A DNA stretch of 64,000 bases from NCBI GenBank assembly GCA_002104985.1, contig MCGO01000027.1, forward strand, positions 372,001-436,000, in the 5' to 3' direction. Positions 35,679 through 49,460 of this stretch are shown here, piece after piece (position 1 is the stretch's first letter; each line of letters begins with the position of its first letter). A program made the position numbers and the translations under genes. The notes beneath the pieces were generated by a model. That model saw nothing but the letters and a program-made list of their open reading frames with translations, had not been told where the DNA came from and ran no database searches. This DNA is from Rhizoclosmatium globosum (taxonomy: Eukaryota; Chytridiomycota; Chytridiomycetes; Chytridiales; Chytriomycetaceae).

Positions 35679-36671
35679 TTACCGACGATTCGAAGGGTAG
35701 TAAAATGGTGGGTTTGGGTATTGTTGTTGTGGCTGTTGCATAAAGGGTGGTTGACCATGTTGTTGGTGTTGTTGATGTTGTGGATGGGGCAGATTCTGTG
35801 GATGCAGTACTTGTGTGTGTTGCGGCTGTTGTAAATGGTGGGGGTAATATTGAGGCATTTGTTGGGTTTGAGGATGAAATGGAACAAATCGCATGTTGTA
35901 TTGTTGCTGTTGAATCATTTGCATTTGGCGTAGTTGTTCCATGTTCTGCATTTGCTGCATTTGTTGCATTTGCTGCATTTGATACATTTGCAGGGCGTAC
36001 TGTTGCTGAGCTTGTTGTTGTTCAGCCCTTTGGATGTAGGTGTCAACACTTTGGTGGCGAGCAACTGGTCTGTAGTGATCATGGGATTTACGTTGGGGTT
36101 TTTGGGGTTTTTGAGGGGCTGCTGGCGGTTGTGGGGGTTGAGTGGAGGAGGAGGGTTGATTGTACTGTTTCTTGGTTGTTGAGAAAGGAAGTGCCGTAAC
36201 TCTGTAAATGACTAGTGAATATTTACAACAAATAGGGGAACACGCGTACTCAATCTTACGGGCCTTGTCCTTGCCTTGTTGTGGCATCAAATCAATAACA
36301 CGTGAGGTACGGCGTTGTAATTCCTTGGCTGAAAGATTCTTGGACTTGGAGGCGAAGAGACATTCTCCAAGGTCACCTACGGGAGCTAGAGTGGCTGTGA
36401 CTCCATCAAAGTCGTGGGGGCCATATCGTGGAGCACGGATAATTGCGGGAAGAGGAATCACTATCAAAATTGTTAAGATTAACAAAGAATTTGGATAAAG
36501 TGAGTTGAAGCAGGGGAAAAGGACATACTGGGAGGATCAGCAGTGCACTTGCCACAATTTAGAGTCTCGGCAAAATTTTTGTGTCCGCAAATGCACGTCC
36601 AAGTCTATTTTTGATAAAGTCAATGGATTGGTGGTGAATGGGTTTCTCACTCTCCACTCTGAAGTATCCAT
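35679..36671 (-). CDS. RanBP2-type-like zinc finger, Gln-rich protein (copy B)
   Basis: Exons 36651-36671, 36529-36604, 36260-36460, 35679-36199. No coding difference from copy A was seen, including the length of the Gln/Met-rich tract, which is notable because such tracts usually vary quickly. This supports a very recent duplication or conversion. Confidence 0.65.
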
Positions 36672-37047
36672 ATGAAAAAAGTTTTTAACATAATGCACAT
36701 TTCTCCAATGATAATTCTACTCCTCAAATATCAGGGGTTCCCTTGATTGTATGTAAACAAATTTCCGAGGATGTATACTCAGACTTTTTAGTTCTTGGGA
36801 ATTTGTCTGTCTGTCCTCAGTTTTACTCCAAATGAGTTCCTGTCGCCAAGAAACCAAGCCTGTCCCTCCATCTTAAATCAAAAAACATTGACAAGTATTG
36901 GTATCTTTTGCACCGATTTATTTCGAAATTGATGGATTATGGAGGCGATGGAGGTGGGGTTTTTTAACTTAAAAAATGGTCTTTACAAATAACTGCCAAA
37001 TCCCCACGTACGGTTGTGTTGTGTGCAAACTGACCAATCTAATAAAT

Positions 37048-37446
37048 TCACACAGACACAGCAGGACCCTTAAATTCTACTTTGGCCTTCTCTATTGTGA
37101 GGAAAGAATTGGGCCAAAAGTTGAGTCTAGAAGAGCTTAGGGTAAAGGGAATGTCGAGTTGAGCACTTATTTAACCACAACACACTCAACTTTACCTCCG
37201 TTTGCCTACAAACTTGCAGAGCGTTCCCTCGTAGTTGTATCCATCCTTTCTGCTGAATTGGACGGTGCTGGCATATCTTGTAAAATCTCAACTCACCTAC
37301 ATTTGTCTCCAAATAAGCAGAACATACCCTTGTAATTCTGCAACAAATTCGACAGCGCTTAGTTCAGAAATGTATTGTTTGTGTTAAATAAACTCTTAGC
37401 GCTGCTTTATATCCTCCATCTAGCTTACGGAAAGCATATAAAACAT
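37048..37446 (-). CDS. Small Cys-containing 66-aa protein (copy B)
   Basis: Exons 37429-37446, 37297-37337, 37196-37249, 37048-37135, identical in structure to copy A and divergent from the NYN-like gene with the same 85-bp gap. Confidence 0.45.
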
Positions 37447-37531
37447 GACAGAAAGGTTAAATTGATTGTGTCTTGTAGAGAAATAATTAACCTGACGACC
37501 GAACCAAATCTCCATCCAAATTCACTGTAAA

Positions 37532-38525
37532 ATGGCAGCCACAGGTCAAGAAACCCGGTTTCAACTTTTGAAAGATGCTAACAATGATAATGATGCAGTG
37601 AATTGCAACACACAAGGTCCTCGAGTGGGTGGTGAGAACCACATTTTCCCCCTTCTTGCTTCAAAGTCTCCTACAATACCTCCACCTTTCCTGCAGACAA
37701 GTATTATCCAGTCGAAACTGCAGTGGTGTTTGACGGACGCTTGGCGATTGGTTTGACAGAGGTGGGTGATCTGCACAGCCACCGCTTTCTGAAACTAAAC
37801 AATCTGTATGCAGCCTGTTCTCACAGACTACTTGAGTCGCATCATGTACATGGCAACTGACAAAAATGCAAACCTTGTTGGTAAGTTGCATTGTTTGAGG
37901 TTTGCAAGATGTTTACCATACAGCTCCAACAGGATTTGCAGCCGTCAATGTCACCCAATCATTGAAAGTCTTCCAAAGCTTTTCCATCTCTATTGTCCCA
38001 CTTCATGAAACTGGGAGCTCCAAAAGCACAAGCAAGAGCAATCTTCCTCTCCAACAGGTTTTGGATGTCTTTGCCAACTGTTTTGGCCACAATCCCCTGC
38101 GCCGGGTTATTGTGGCAACAAATGAATCTCAAGCAGCTGATTACATCAGAGCATACTTAAAAGTTGGCCGCAAGATAACTCTCCTCACCCTAAATGTTGA
38201 ACTTGCTGAGGATTGCAAAGAAACAATGAACCCTGCTTCTCTTGCTAATTTTGATGTCTATCCTCTTGTGAGTTTGCCTCCTAATCCACATGGCCTACAC
38301 AACCTTTATCCATTGGCACTTGTATTTGCAGCAGGAGATGTCACTCCAAGTCCAACTTTGAATCGTTCCAACAACACCTATCATTGTCCTGCCCCTGTTA
38401 AGAATGTAGCTGCAAAAATATTGACTTGGGATCACCCTCCAGATGAACCAGTGCAAAGTTTGGGCCCTGTTGTAGTTACAAAACATGTGTTTCATGGATT
38501 TGATGATAAAGTCATCTTTCACTAA
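37532..38525 (+). CDS. NYN/PIN-like protein with altered active site (copy B)
   Basis: Exons 37532-37631, 37697-37761, 37814-37880, 37933-38525. Same protein as copy A as far as I can see. It keeps the FDGR strand and the degenerate ATNES strand. Confidence 0.6.
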
Positions 38526-38721
38526 GTTGCCTTTCCATTTTAAATTATTATTTTTTTTCTTCTTGTTATTAAATAAAATTCTGTTTCCTTCTCTGTGCAA
38601 AATGAATAAGCTATACAATACCATAAATATATGATAAATTTCACCACCTGACACCAGAATTCACTTTTATAGGAGCAAATGGTTGGGTGTTGCTGGTAAA
38701 AATTGAGCACAACCCCTTAAA

Positions 38722-41700
38722 ATTCAGCAACTTGGTATGTTGCGACTCACTTTGGGTGTTGTTCAATAGCTCTGTAAAATTGAGCAGACCCATTTAAACA
38801 GCTCCCAAACACTCCAATTGGATTCCGAAAAGCTCCACAATTCAGCCACATCATCTTGGTAGTATGATTCAGCAACTTGGTATGTTGCGACTCACTTTGG
38901 GTGTTGTTCAATAGCTCTGTAAAATTGAGCAGACCCATTTAAACAGCTCCCAAACACTCCAATTGGATTCCGAAAAGCTCCACAATTCAGCCACATCATC
39001 TTGGTAGTATGATTCAGCAACTTGGTATGTTGCGACTCACTTTGGGTGTTGTTCAATAGCTCTGTAAAATTGAGCAGACCCATTTAAACAGCTCCCAAAC
39101 ACTCCAATTGGATTCCGAAAAGCTCCACAATTCAGCCACATCATCTTGGTAGTATGATTCAGCAACTTGGTATGTTGCGACTCACTTTGGGTGTTGTTCA
39201 ATAGCTCTGTAAAATTGAGCAGAACCATTTAAACAGCTCCCAAACACTCCAATTGGATTCCGAAAAGCTCCACAATTCAGCCACATCATCTTGGTAGTAT
39301 GATTCAGCAACTTGGTATGTTGCGACTCACTTTGGGTGTTGTTCAATAGCTCTGTAAAATTGAGCAGACCCATTTAAACAGCTCCCAAACACTCCAATTG
39401 GATTCCGAAAAGCTCCACAATTCAGCCACATCATCTTGGTAGTATGATTCAGCAACTTGGTATGTTGCGACTCACTTTGGGTGTTGTTCAATAGCTCTGT
39501 AAAATTGAGCAGACCCATTTAAACAGCTCCCAAACACTCCAATTGGATTCCGAAAAGCTCCACAATTCAGCCACATCATCTTGGTAGTATGATTCAGCAA
39601 CTTGGTATGTTGCGACTCACTTTGGGTGTTGTTCAATAGCTCTGTAAAATTGAGCAGACCCATTTAAACAGCTCCCAAACACTCCAATTGGATTCCGAAA
39701 GCTCCACAATTCAGCCACATCATCTTGGTAGTATGATTCAGCAACTTGGTATGTTGGGACTCACTTTGGGTGTTGTTCAATAGCTCTGTAAAATTGAGCA
39801 GAACCATTTAAACAGCTCCCAAACACTCCAATTGGATTCCGAAAAGCTCCACAATTCAGCCACATCATCTTGGTAGTATGATTCAGCAACTTGGTATGTT
39901 GCGACTCACTTTGGGTGTTGTTCAATAGCTCTGTAAACTTGAGCAGACCCATTTAAACAGCTCCCAAACACTCCAATTGGATTCCGAAAAGCTCCACAAT
40001 TCAGCCACATCATCTTGGTAGTATGATTCAGCAACTTGGTATGTTGCGACTCACTTTGGGTGTTGTTCAATAGCTCTGTAAAATTGAGCAGACCCATTTA
40101 AACAGCTCCCAAACACTCCAATTGGATTCCGAAAAGCTCCACAATTCAGCCACATCATCTTGGTAGTATGATTCAGCAACTTGGTATGTTGCGACTAACT
40201 TTGGGTGTTGTTCAATAGCTCTGTAAAATTGAGCAGACCCATTTAAACAGCTCCCAAACACTCCAATTGGATTCCGAAAAGCTCCACAATTCAGCCACAT
40301 CATCTTGGTAGTATGATTCAGCAGCTTGGTATGTTGCGACTCACTTTGGGTGTTGTTCAATAGCTCTGTAAAATTGAGCAGAACCATTTAAACAGCTCCC
40401 AAACACTCCAATTGGATTCCGAAAAGCTCCACAATTCAGCCACATCATCTTGGTAGTATGATTCAGCAACTTGGTATGTTGCGACTCACTTTGGGTGTTG
40501 TTCAATAGCTCTGTAAAATTGAGCAGACCCATTTAAACAGCTCCCAAACACTCCAATTGGATTCCGAAAAGCTCCACAATTCAGCCACATCATCTTGGTA
40601 GTATGATTCAGCAACTTGGTATGTTGCGACTCACTTTGGGTGTTGTTCAATAGCTCTGTAAAATTGAGCAGACCCATTTAAACAGCTCCCAAACACTCCA
40701 ATTGGATTCCGAAAAGCTCCACAATTCAGCCACATCATCTTGGTAGTATGATTCAGCAGCTTGGTATGTTGCGACTCACTTTGGGTGTTGTTCAATAGCT
40801 CTGTAAAATTGAGCAGAACCATTTAAACAGCTCCCAAACACTCCAATTGGATTCCGAAAAGCTCCACAATTCAGCCACATCATCTTGGTAGTATGATTCA
40901 GCAACTTGGTATGTTGCGACTCACTTTGGGTGTTGTTCAATAGCTCTGTAAAATTGAGCAGACCCATTTAAACAGCTCCCAAACACTCCAATTGGATTCC
41001 GAAAAGCTCCACAATTCAGCCACATCATCTTGGTAGTATGATTCAGCAACTTGGTATGTTGCGACTCACTTTGGGTGTTGTTCAATAGCTCTGTAAAATT
41101 GAGCAGACCCATTTAAACAGCTCCCAAACACTCCAATTGGATTCCGAAAAGCTCCACAATTCAGCCACATCATCTTGGTAGTATGATTCAGCAACTTGGT
41201 ATGTTGCGACTCACTTTGGGTGTTGTTCAATAGCTCTGTAAAATTGAGCAGACCCATTTAAACAGCTCCCAAACACTCCAATTGGATTCCGAAAGCTCCA
41301 CAATTCAGCCACATCATCTTGGTAGTATGATTCAGCAACTTGGTATGTTGCGACTCACTTTGGGTGTTGTTCAATAGCTCTGTAAAATTGAGCAGAACCA
41401 TTTAAACAGCTCCCAAACACTCCAATTGGATTCCGAAAAGCTCCACAATTCAGCCACATCATCTTGGTAGTATGATTCAGCAACTTGGTATGTTGCGACT
41501 CACTTTGGGTGTTGTTCAATAGCTCTGTAAAATTGAGCAGAACCATTTAAACAGCTCCCAAACACTCCAATTGGATTCCGAAAAGCTCCACAATTCAGCC
41601 ACATCATCTTGGTAGTATGATTCAGCAACTTGGTATGTTGCGACTCACTTTGGGTGTTGTTCAATAGCTCTGTAAAATTGAGCAGAACCATTTAAACAGC

Positions 41701-41734
41701 TCCCAAACACTCCAATTGGATTCCGAAAAGCTCC
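38722..41734. repeat. 145-bp satellite array, about 20.8 units (array B)
   Basis: Same unit, same founder edge and the same flanks as array A, but 435 bp (exactly three units) shorter. The order of variant units at the right end matches array A, including the shortened CCGAAAGCTCC units, so the array was copied as a block and then lost or gained units internally. Confidence 0.95.
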
Positions 41735-41937
41735 TAGTGAGGTGTACAAAAGCTGTTCAGCTTGGATACAGATGAGGTACAGTGTTTATAAAGTATGAGT
41801 GTATTATTTGGGTTTTTCCTGAAAGTTGTGCAGGGGTTGTTGGGAGCAACTTTCAAATTCACAAAATGAAGGGCAGCAATGTGACACATTATCAGCACCA
41901 ATGAATGCAAAGAGTGATGCTGCCACAGCATTACTAA

Positions 41938-42577
41938 CTATTCAACAGGGGGTGCATCCTCTTTTGAATCTATATTGAAGCATTGAGTCCAACCAATCAT
42001 TTGTGTCTTGTGATCCTGAGTGTTCTTGTGTCTGAACAATAGTCCAGCCGAGTCATCCCAATGGAAACCCAATATTGCTTGTTTTTCATCCATGTAGATT
42101 GATTCTACTTGGGTCTTGAAGCTTTTGTGGCTGATTGTGATGTGCTTGCCAGGAAATGTAAGAGAGGAGGTCAAAGTGGGAAGGGATCACAATCAGCAAA
42201 TATTCTTCCTTAAAGTCTTTAATTTCAGGTAGCATACTTTTTGTTTTGTGGAAATAAAGGGCAGAGAGTCTGTTGTAGGGGAATATCCATGACAGCGTCC
42301 TGAGTACATGGAAGTCAATGCAGTCATGTTCAAATACTGAAATGCCCCCTGTACTATCACAGAAACTTAGTGGCAAATGGCAGTGGAATTGTCGACAATG
42401 GGGATGGTGGTGAATGGGGATTGTGGAAGTATGCATTGAAGGGCATTAGTACTTGTTTTCCATCAGAGATCCATGGCTTCCATCGTTTGCATGGATGAAG
42501 GGATTGGATTCTTCGGATTTGGAGGGGTGGTGAATATTGAGGAATGTTAGTGGAGGACAAGTTTTTGAATGGGTCAT
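41938..42577 (-). CDS. Unknown 168-aa protein (copy B)
   Basis: Exons 42453-42577, 42191-42365, 41938-42144, with phases as in copy A. No differences noticed. Confidence 0.6.
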
Positions 42578-43109
42578 GAGTGTCAGTTGGTTGTGTTTCA
42601 GATTATGATGCTCATGATGATGATGAAGAAGAATTAGCTTCCGACAGAGGAATGTTTGTACTTATGTTGAAGACAAAGAGGCTGGGTGGTTCAATAATGG
42701 AGCATTCAAGTTGACGTCAGAAACTCAAAATTGACGTATGACTGGATATAAGAATTTCAATTCCCTCCAGCTCAAACACAATTACCTTGTCTGAAATGAC
42801 ACTACTGGAAGTTGCAAAATCACAATTGTCATTTTGAATATTTGTTTTGGGAACTGGTACAAGAACGACAGTTGTTTAATATTTATTCAATCAAGGTGAG
42901 CTACTTCCACTCAACAACAACGTCCACTGAACTAGCTCTTTCTCCGGCACAGAGTTCTCTTGCATCTGCAACTGCTTCCTTTTTGTAACAGCATGTCCCC
43001 AATCCACCCTCCCATCCACGTCAGCTTCCTTGAAAACAACATCTTTCACTCACCAGCCTGAAACAAACCCTTTTCTCTGAACGCCATCAAACTCTACTCC
43101 ACTCTTGAT

Positions 43110-44091
43110 TCACAATCCACACTTCCCAACCACACCGTTAATATTAAACTTCCCACCTTTCGGCCGCATCACATACAGCACTCGCACAAGGGAGTCCAAC
43201 ACCATTGTGGCAGCATTCCTGTCCCAAGACAAGAAAACAAGGACCAAATTCCAGGAAGTGAATTCTGCCCACCACCTCCCAACGCATACTCGAAATAGAT
43301 CCTGCAATCGTACCTCCGCGGCTTCCTTGACGCATTGGATATGCATAAACTCACTCTTCTCAGACCCCGTTTCAGAATCATGGCCACGTCCACGGTTGTA
43401 GATGTTCGAATTGGTAACTGACTGCGTAAAGAACAACTTGTGGAGCAAGTTCCCCCTGAACCCTCAACAAAACCATCGTCCCGTCGACCAGCTCCAAGTC
43501 TCCCCACATCTCGCATAGAAGATGGAGGACAAGAGCGGTGATGCACTGAACCTGTTTCTGCACGTCAGTGCAAATGAATAATCCTTTCAGAGAGTAGTTA
43601 CCAGATTTGATGACTGTTCCCAATTCCAAGCATACTTCTCCCTGTCCTCGCTGTAGCAGAACCAACCAACACAATGGAAAAAGGAACCACGCTTCATAAT
43701 CCCAAAATCTCGTGGATTCAAACCCGACTCGCTCGGCAACGCTCAATTAGATCCAACCTGGACCAAGATGGTGCAACCTTCCCGTTTAGACACAACAGTG
43801 GCAGCAATGTCCCCCTCCTTCCCCAGTTAACCATCCAAAATTAGTCCCACTCACAACAACAGTCTCCTCTTCAAAACCAGAATTAACAGTCCATCTCCTT
43901 GTTTCGATGGGAACGACCCGTCGTCATTCGAAGAAGAACTTGCACTCAAGAACTCCTGCTGTGCGTAGAAATACCGGCTGAAGCCACTGTCTCCCTGTTG
44001 CGGGAACTTTCAAATTGATGGAAGACATGGGCTCGCTGGGAGACTGTGGGCAGAGAGACGTAGTGTAGGATTCTGATTCCATGGACTCCAT
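43110..44091 (-). CDS. Unknown 245-aa protein (copy B)
   Basis: Exons 43946-44091, 43855-43897, 43758-43817, 43474-43650, 43110-43421, as in copy A, including the 37-bp intron. Confidence 0.5.
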
Positions 44092-44246
44092 TGTTGGGTC
44101 ATTCAACAGCGGTTGATGATCGACGCCGAGGATTTGTTGTGGACCGAGTGGCTTTGATGAGGATGCATTTTGTGGCCTGTGGATGTTGCACGGGGTTGGG
44201 TTGGGGTGTTTGTTGTTGAGGGAAATGCTTCAAGGTTGCAGGAGAA

Positions 44247-44668
44247 TTAGATGGGTGGTGGAAGCTGTGAGGGTTGGAACATCTTGAGCTTCAGCGATTG
44301 CACACGTCTTTGAATATCGTTTCGTTCCTTCTTTGAGGGCTTGAAAGCGGAAAATACCGCGAAGGATGTGGCATGGCACAGGAACGAGCAGAAAGGCAGG
44401 AGTGTCAAGTCGGGAGGAGGTTGAGACCTGCCGTCATAATGAAACCAGGATCCGCAGGCATGACAACTGTGTTGAGCTAATGTAAGTGGATGTGATCGAA
44501 TGGACATAGAACCTACATAAACTTGTTGGCATTAGTTAACAGTTCAGGAAGGCGACTGGTATCTGATATCGCGAACATTGTCTCGGGAGTCAAGAGGCAA
44601 TCCGTCATGAAGAAGTTGGAGTGTGAGTGTGTCTTGTTTTCGGACACTCTTCTTTTTTTCATTATCAT
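44247..44668 (-). CDS. Putative zinc-binding 123-aa protein (copy B)
   Basis: Exons 44517-44668 and 44247-44466, with the two cysteine pairs kept. Same as copy A. Confidence 0.5.
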
Positions 44669-45329
44669 CAAATTTGAGACTTGAGAGCTTTTGCTTTGAA
44701 ATAGGAGAAAGATATTCATGCCTGAGTTCAACAGTTATTCAGTTTAAATATACTATTTGGACAGAATCAAGACAGTCGTGAAACAGGATTGCCTGCAACT
44801 TGAAGCTGAGATAAAGAATACAAAACACTGCATCCTTTGATAAAAACCTTTAGAAACTGGACCTTCCTTGCTTGTGTGTATCGATACTCAGAATAAAACT
44901 CAAATCTCCATGTCTCAGGTGCTGCATTATTCTTTCATTATTGCTTTTGCTTGTTGTCAATTTTGCACAAACGAGTTTTTCCGCTGTCTCGTAACAAACA
45001 AAATCTTAACCCCAAAGCCTGTACGTGCCTTCTCCTCCACACCTTTGTTTCCACTCCCTCTCTGCCTCTCTCTCTCTCTCTCTCTCCGCCACAACCAAAC
45101 TTCAGTTGAGCTGAGTAAATGCACAATGAAGGATAAATTGTGTTCCACAGTGCTGTCAAACATTCTTTCCCATCTTTGCCCCACCTCTACGCGTCTTGCA
45201 CCTTATCCTTGATGATTACGTGCTAATATATCTTACAGAAGAAATTCAAAAACACACCAACTACCCCAAGTCCAAAGACTAAGCTAAGTTATTCTATTTG
45301 TTGATAACAACAACCCCAAAACTACAGGA

Positions 45330-46046
45330 ATGCCACGGTACGTTTACGTATTCTTGGATAGCGAAAACGTGCCACCAGGGAGGCATCAGGTATGACTGTT
45401 TGTTGGTAAACCTCCACGTATTGGTGTTCTAACTACTCTTTGCTTTCAGAGCAGTAGCTCGTATTTCCAGGCCATCATGGAACCCTTCATGGCACCCCAG
45501 ACTCCCGGCGAGGAGGTTGTACCTGGATGCTTTGAAGTGATGACTGGGATTCGGTCGCGCAATGCTGGGACCAACCATCAGATCTCTGGCTACAGAGCGG
45601 CTGGCTGTGGATTCCGCGAGTCTTTGGTTGACGAACCAGAGGCTGCTGACAGCATCCACGGAGCCGGAATCCGCCAGGCTGTGGATTTCCACATGCGATT
45701 CCGCGCACAAGAACCTGCCACGCTGGTCCATGTCAGTTCTGACACTGGATTTTTTGGTCCCATAGCTGCTGCCGTGCACGCAGGGTTCGATGTGGTGGTG
45801 GTACACACTGGAAACAGGTTCAGCCTCACCAAGTACCACGCCTTGGCACAGGGTCTTGCTGCACCCACTCTTGTGTCAATTTCGAGCCTCAAGAACAAAA
45901 CCTACACATATACAATGCAGCCTCGTGTTCCTCCGACTGCAGAGTACATGGTTCCTCTTCTTCCCAACATACTTCCTCCACAAGTCGCAGCCAACTGGCA
46001 AGAGGGAGCTGGTCATTTTATGAGACCACAGCTATTGTTTGATTAG
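45330..46046 (+). CDS. NYN-domain (PIN-like RNase) protein, 218 aa (copy B)
   Basis: Exons 45330-45389 and 45450-46046. Sequence as in copy A, with Asp10, Asp86 and Asp117 present and the S-D-T-G variant kept. Upstream (TC)n tract at 45066-45086. Confidence 0.8.
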
Positions 46047-46114
46047 TTGATGAAGGGAATGAAGGGTTGAAATGGGTTTGTTGCTGTATATGTTGCTGGA
46101 ACCTGGAGGATGAA

Positions 46115-46324
46115 CGGTGGAAAGGGCAGCGCAGTTATGGCGTGGTGTCGGGTTGAAGGGAGGGATAATTGGTGTGCTGTATAGAGGTGGAAAGGGCAGC
46201 GCAGTTATGGCGTGGTGTTGGGTTGAAGGGAGGGATAATTGGTGTGCTGTATAGAGGTGGAAAGGGCAGCGCAGTTATGGCGTGGTGTTGGGTTGAAGGG
46301 AGGGATAATTGGTGTGCTGTATAG
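46115..46324. repeat. 70-bp minisatellite, 3 units (B)
   Basis: Units start at 46115, 46185 and 46255. The first has the GTGTCGGG variant as in A, so the first-unit position is stable while the others expand or contract. The spacer 46325-46727 after it matches 21571-21975 of A, including the paired inverted motif. Confidence 0.97.
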
Positions 46325-46727
46325 AGGGTGGTTGAAGGGTGGGATTTATCCAGGATTCGGGAGTAGAAGTTGGTGTTTCTTTATTCAATCTGTTTTTATC
46401 CAAATACAAATATCATTCTATCAGTCACTTTATTCTGATGTGATGTAGACAATACTTTTGTGGCTAAACACAACGAAATGTTTCGGACATCCTCCTTTTT
46501 TTCCATTCTTTCCTGTGCACGACGTCTCCTTCTCCAACCATTCCCCAACTAACTCTTCACCTATGATGCTACATTTCTTGTTCATTCACTGTGATGCCTG
46601 ATGCGCCTCAGGCGGAGAGTGGCTTCTGCGATGCACAGTAACCAAATGCGCCTCAGGCGGAACTTGTGTGTGTGTGTTGCAGCTAGCCCAATGGAGTTAC
46701 AGTGACTGGGAAATAGAGCATTCAAAG

Positions 46728-46850
46728 GTGGTTTGTTGGATGGTTGGTTTGTTGGATGGTTTGTTGGTTGGATGGTTGGTTGGATGGTTGGTTGGTTGGA
46801 TTGTTGGTTGGATGGTTGGTTGGTTGGTTGGTTGGTTGGTTGGTTGGTTG
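46728..46850. repeat. TTGG microsatellite (B)
   Basis: Impure (TTGG)n tract with a different interruption pattern from unit A. Confidence 0.9.
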
Positions 46851-47300
46851 GAGAGATCGTGTTGCTTATCCTGCTGGACACCTCCAAACTCGACCCTTCA
46901 GTCGTTTCTCCAGTGCAACCACGCGCAAACAATGTCTGATTGGCAATGGGCTCTCTGCATCGCTTGATTGGAAAGGTAAGCTTTTGTTGTGCACTTTATG
47001 TTTTCTCATACTCATCTTTTGGGCATCTAATATATAGTATCGAATATCATTATTGATACTGGAATGTGCTGCCATGCATATTTTCGCTCGACGAGGACCC
47101 TTGCGTTGATCAGACGGCCACACATCAATTCAACCAAAGATTGTGCAAGTATACACTCAAGAATATGGTTTCAAGCAAACTTCTGGTGAAGGGACTAGCA
47201 GTATGTTCAAATATTGATGGATAAGAAGAGGTAAGACATCCCCCGTCTCTCAGGTTGGCGCTAAAAACATCATTCTGTCAGTTTCTCTTCACAAACAATC

Positions 47301-49145
47301 ATGCTGTTGAAGGGGGAGCTATCACTCTTCACATCTCAGCATCTTCGTCAACTGCTCCGAAACAACCACACACACGTACACTTGCACCATCCAGCCAGAT
47401 CAAACCAATTCAATGAATGCAGCATTTCTTTGGGCGTCGTGGGTCCTTGTCCAACACGCCAAGTGCAAATTCCAACAAAGGAAACGTAACAACAGGGGGC
47501 TTCGTGGACTCGTCTGCTTCGTCTTTGGCACCACTTTTGTCGATGAGGAAGGACCTGGGTCGCCGTCTGGACTGAAGGGGCCTAGCAATAATCCAACACG
47601 ACTCAAGGTGCTTCCCAGCTCCCTTCCCCTTCTCACATTCAACAATCTAATCCAACCATCTTCATCCCTGCTTCAGAATCAACTGAATCCGCCCTCAGAG
47701 CCGGTACACTGCCTCCAACAATCAAGTGTCCCAACACTGACCAACAAACTCAAAGAAACAGTAAACGAATCTCATCAAAAAGGTGACTAACAACAGAAAT
47801 CAAGAGAGGAGTACTTACTGTTGCTCAACAGGAGGCTGCTGACGTGAAAATTGCATTAGAATGTGTTGACAAAAATGGTTGCTTCCAAGGCCCGCGCTGA
47901 CGAAGGAATAGAGTCCTTCAATCACCTGAAAAATGAATGCGACGCTACAAAGATGTTTTTGGCCTGCTTGACTAAAGAGGTCGAATGGGCAAAACCGTGT
48001 ATTGCTCAACTATCGACCCAAATCAATGCGGAAGCTGAAAATGGGTGAACGCATGCAGGCATTGAATGAGGAGTTTGATGGTGCAAAGTCGTTGATTGAT
48101 TAGCAATTGTGTCAACTGGAGGAAGTGCAGCTTGATTGTAATGAAGCAAACGTGCCGCTGATGAATTTGACGGAAGAGTTGGAGACTGTCAAGAAAAAGA
48201 CTAACTCCAAGGAACAGTCGCAAGAAATGGAGGAAATAAACCAAGAGCTTTCATGTGAACAAGAAAGAATGGAAAGTGCTGGGCGGGAAATGGAATGCGC
48301 AGTTTGTGGAGGTGGAGAATCTGCACGCGAACAAGCTGCTTGATCTGTTGAATTAACCCAAAAAGCACATGGTGATGCTGATGTTCGTGTTGCGGAAGCT
48401 CAGAAGCACGCACTTCTCGCAAGGGGGGACTTCGAACGTTCCCAAGCAAAGGTTTCCCAAAGAGAATCAGACGTGTCAGATCTTGAAGTGGCCTTGGCTG
48501 TAATGACGAAGGAGAGAGACGAAGTGGTACGTCTAACCGTGCTTTGTTTGTTTGTTTAATGAGTCGTTGCTATAGAAATGGGAATGGAATGTGACCAGAG
48601 ATAACTCAGTGGCATACAATCAAACTTGGACGTGAGTGAAGGAAGCCTTTTGGATTTGGAAGCGCCGTTGAGGGATTCCAAGGCACCAGAGGTTGTGTTG
48701 CAAGCACAAGTCCAAAGGGACGAGTTTGTTGGGTGAGATTCAAGCTGCTCTTCAACAAAGTGTGGTTGATGTTGGCAAGTGGGAGCAAAGAGCCAGGGAA
48801 TAGAAGAATAGGTTGTTCTGGCAATGTTGGTTTGGTGAGTTTTTTCAATGCGGGGTTTGTCGGGAGGGTATTAAAATCATGCTTTGTAGCAATCGCAAGT
48901 TGTTGCTGATGCTCAAGAAGCTCTAAAAGTTGCAGAAAAGCGGGTTGAAAACCTTGTGCGTGAGAAAGATGAACTTACAAGCAAATGGCTGTTACTGCTG
49001 CCTCTTTGGAAGAGGCGTGAAAGATTTCAAATACAAAGGCTTATGAATTGACGGTGAAGACACAGAAGTTTGAGGCTCAAACTGTGATTATCCATGAACT
49101 GGAGAGTCGATGCTCTGAATTGGTGAGTTGGTGTGTTCTTTGTCT
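47301..49145 (+). pseudogene. Decayed coiled-coil protein gene (B)
   Basis: Matches 22559-24560 of unit A with the same frame breaks, but without the 157-bp duplication. A handful of substitutions (for example the AAGGGGCCTAGC and AAGGGGGGACTTC changes) separate the copies. Confidence 0.55.
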
Positions 49146-49460
49146 TCAAGATCTAATTCTTTGGGTAGACAAATTCTCTTGCGGCTGCTGAAACCTGGGT
49201 CGAAGGATGCAGAGCCCACAATGTCAGTCATGACACAACAATTCGAAACTTTTGCAAAATGAGGAGTAGTCTCACAATATCGTGTCTCTTTCAAGTGGAC
49301 ATTCCAACTTCCGACTGTTTGTTGGATGAAGGTGCTTGAAAGGGCTGATCATCCTCGCACTTCTGCCATCTGGAAGAGACTTTCCTAAAAATCCACCCCA
49401 ACAGGTTGTTTTCAGAGAAGGAGGTGGAAGTTATTGTTAGTGCCCCGATGGGAGTGAAGC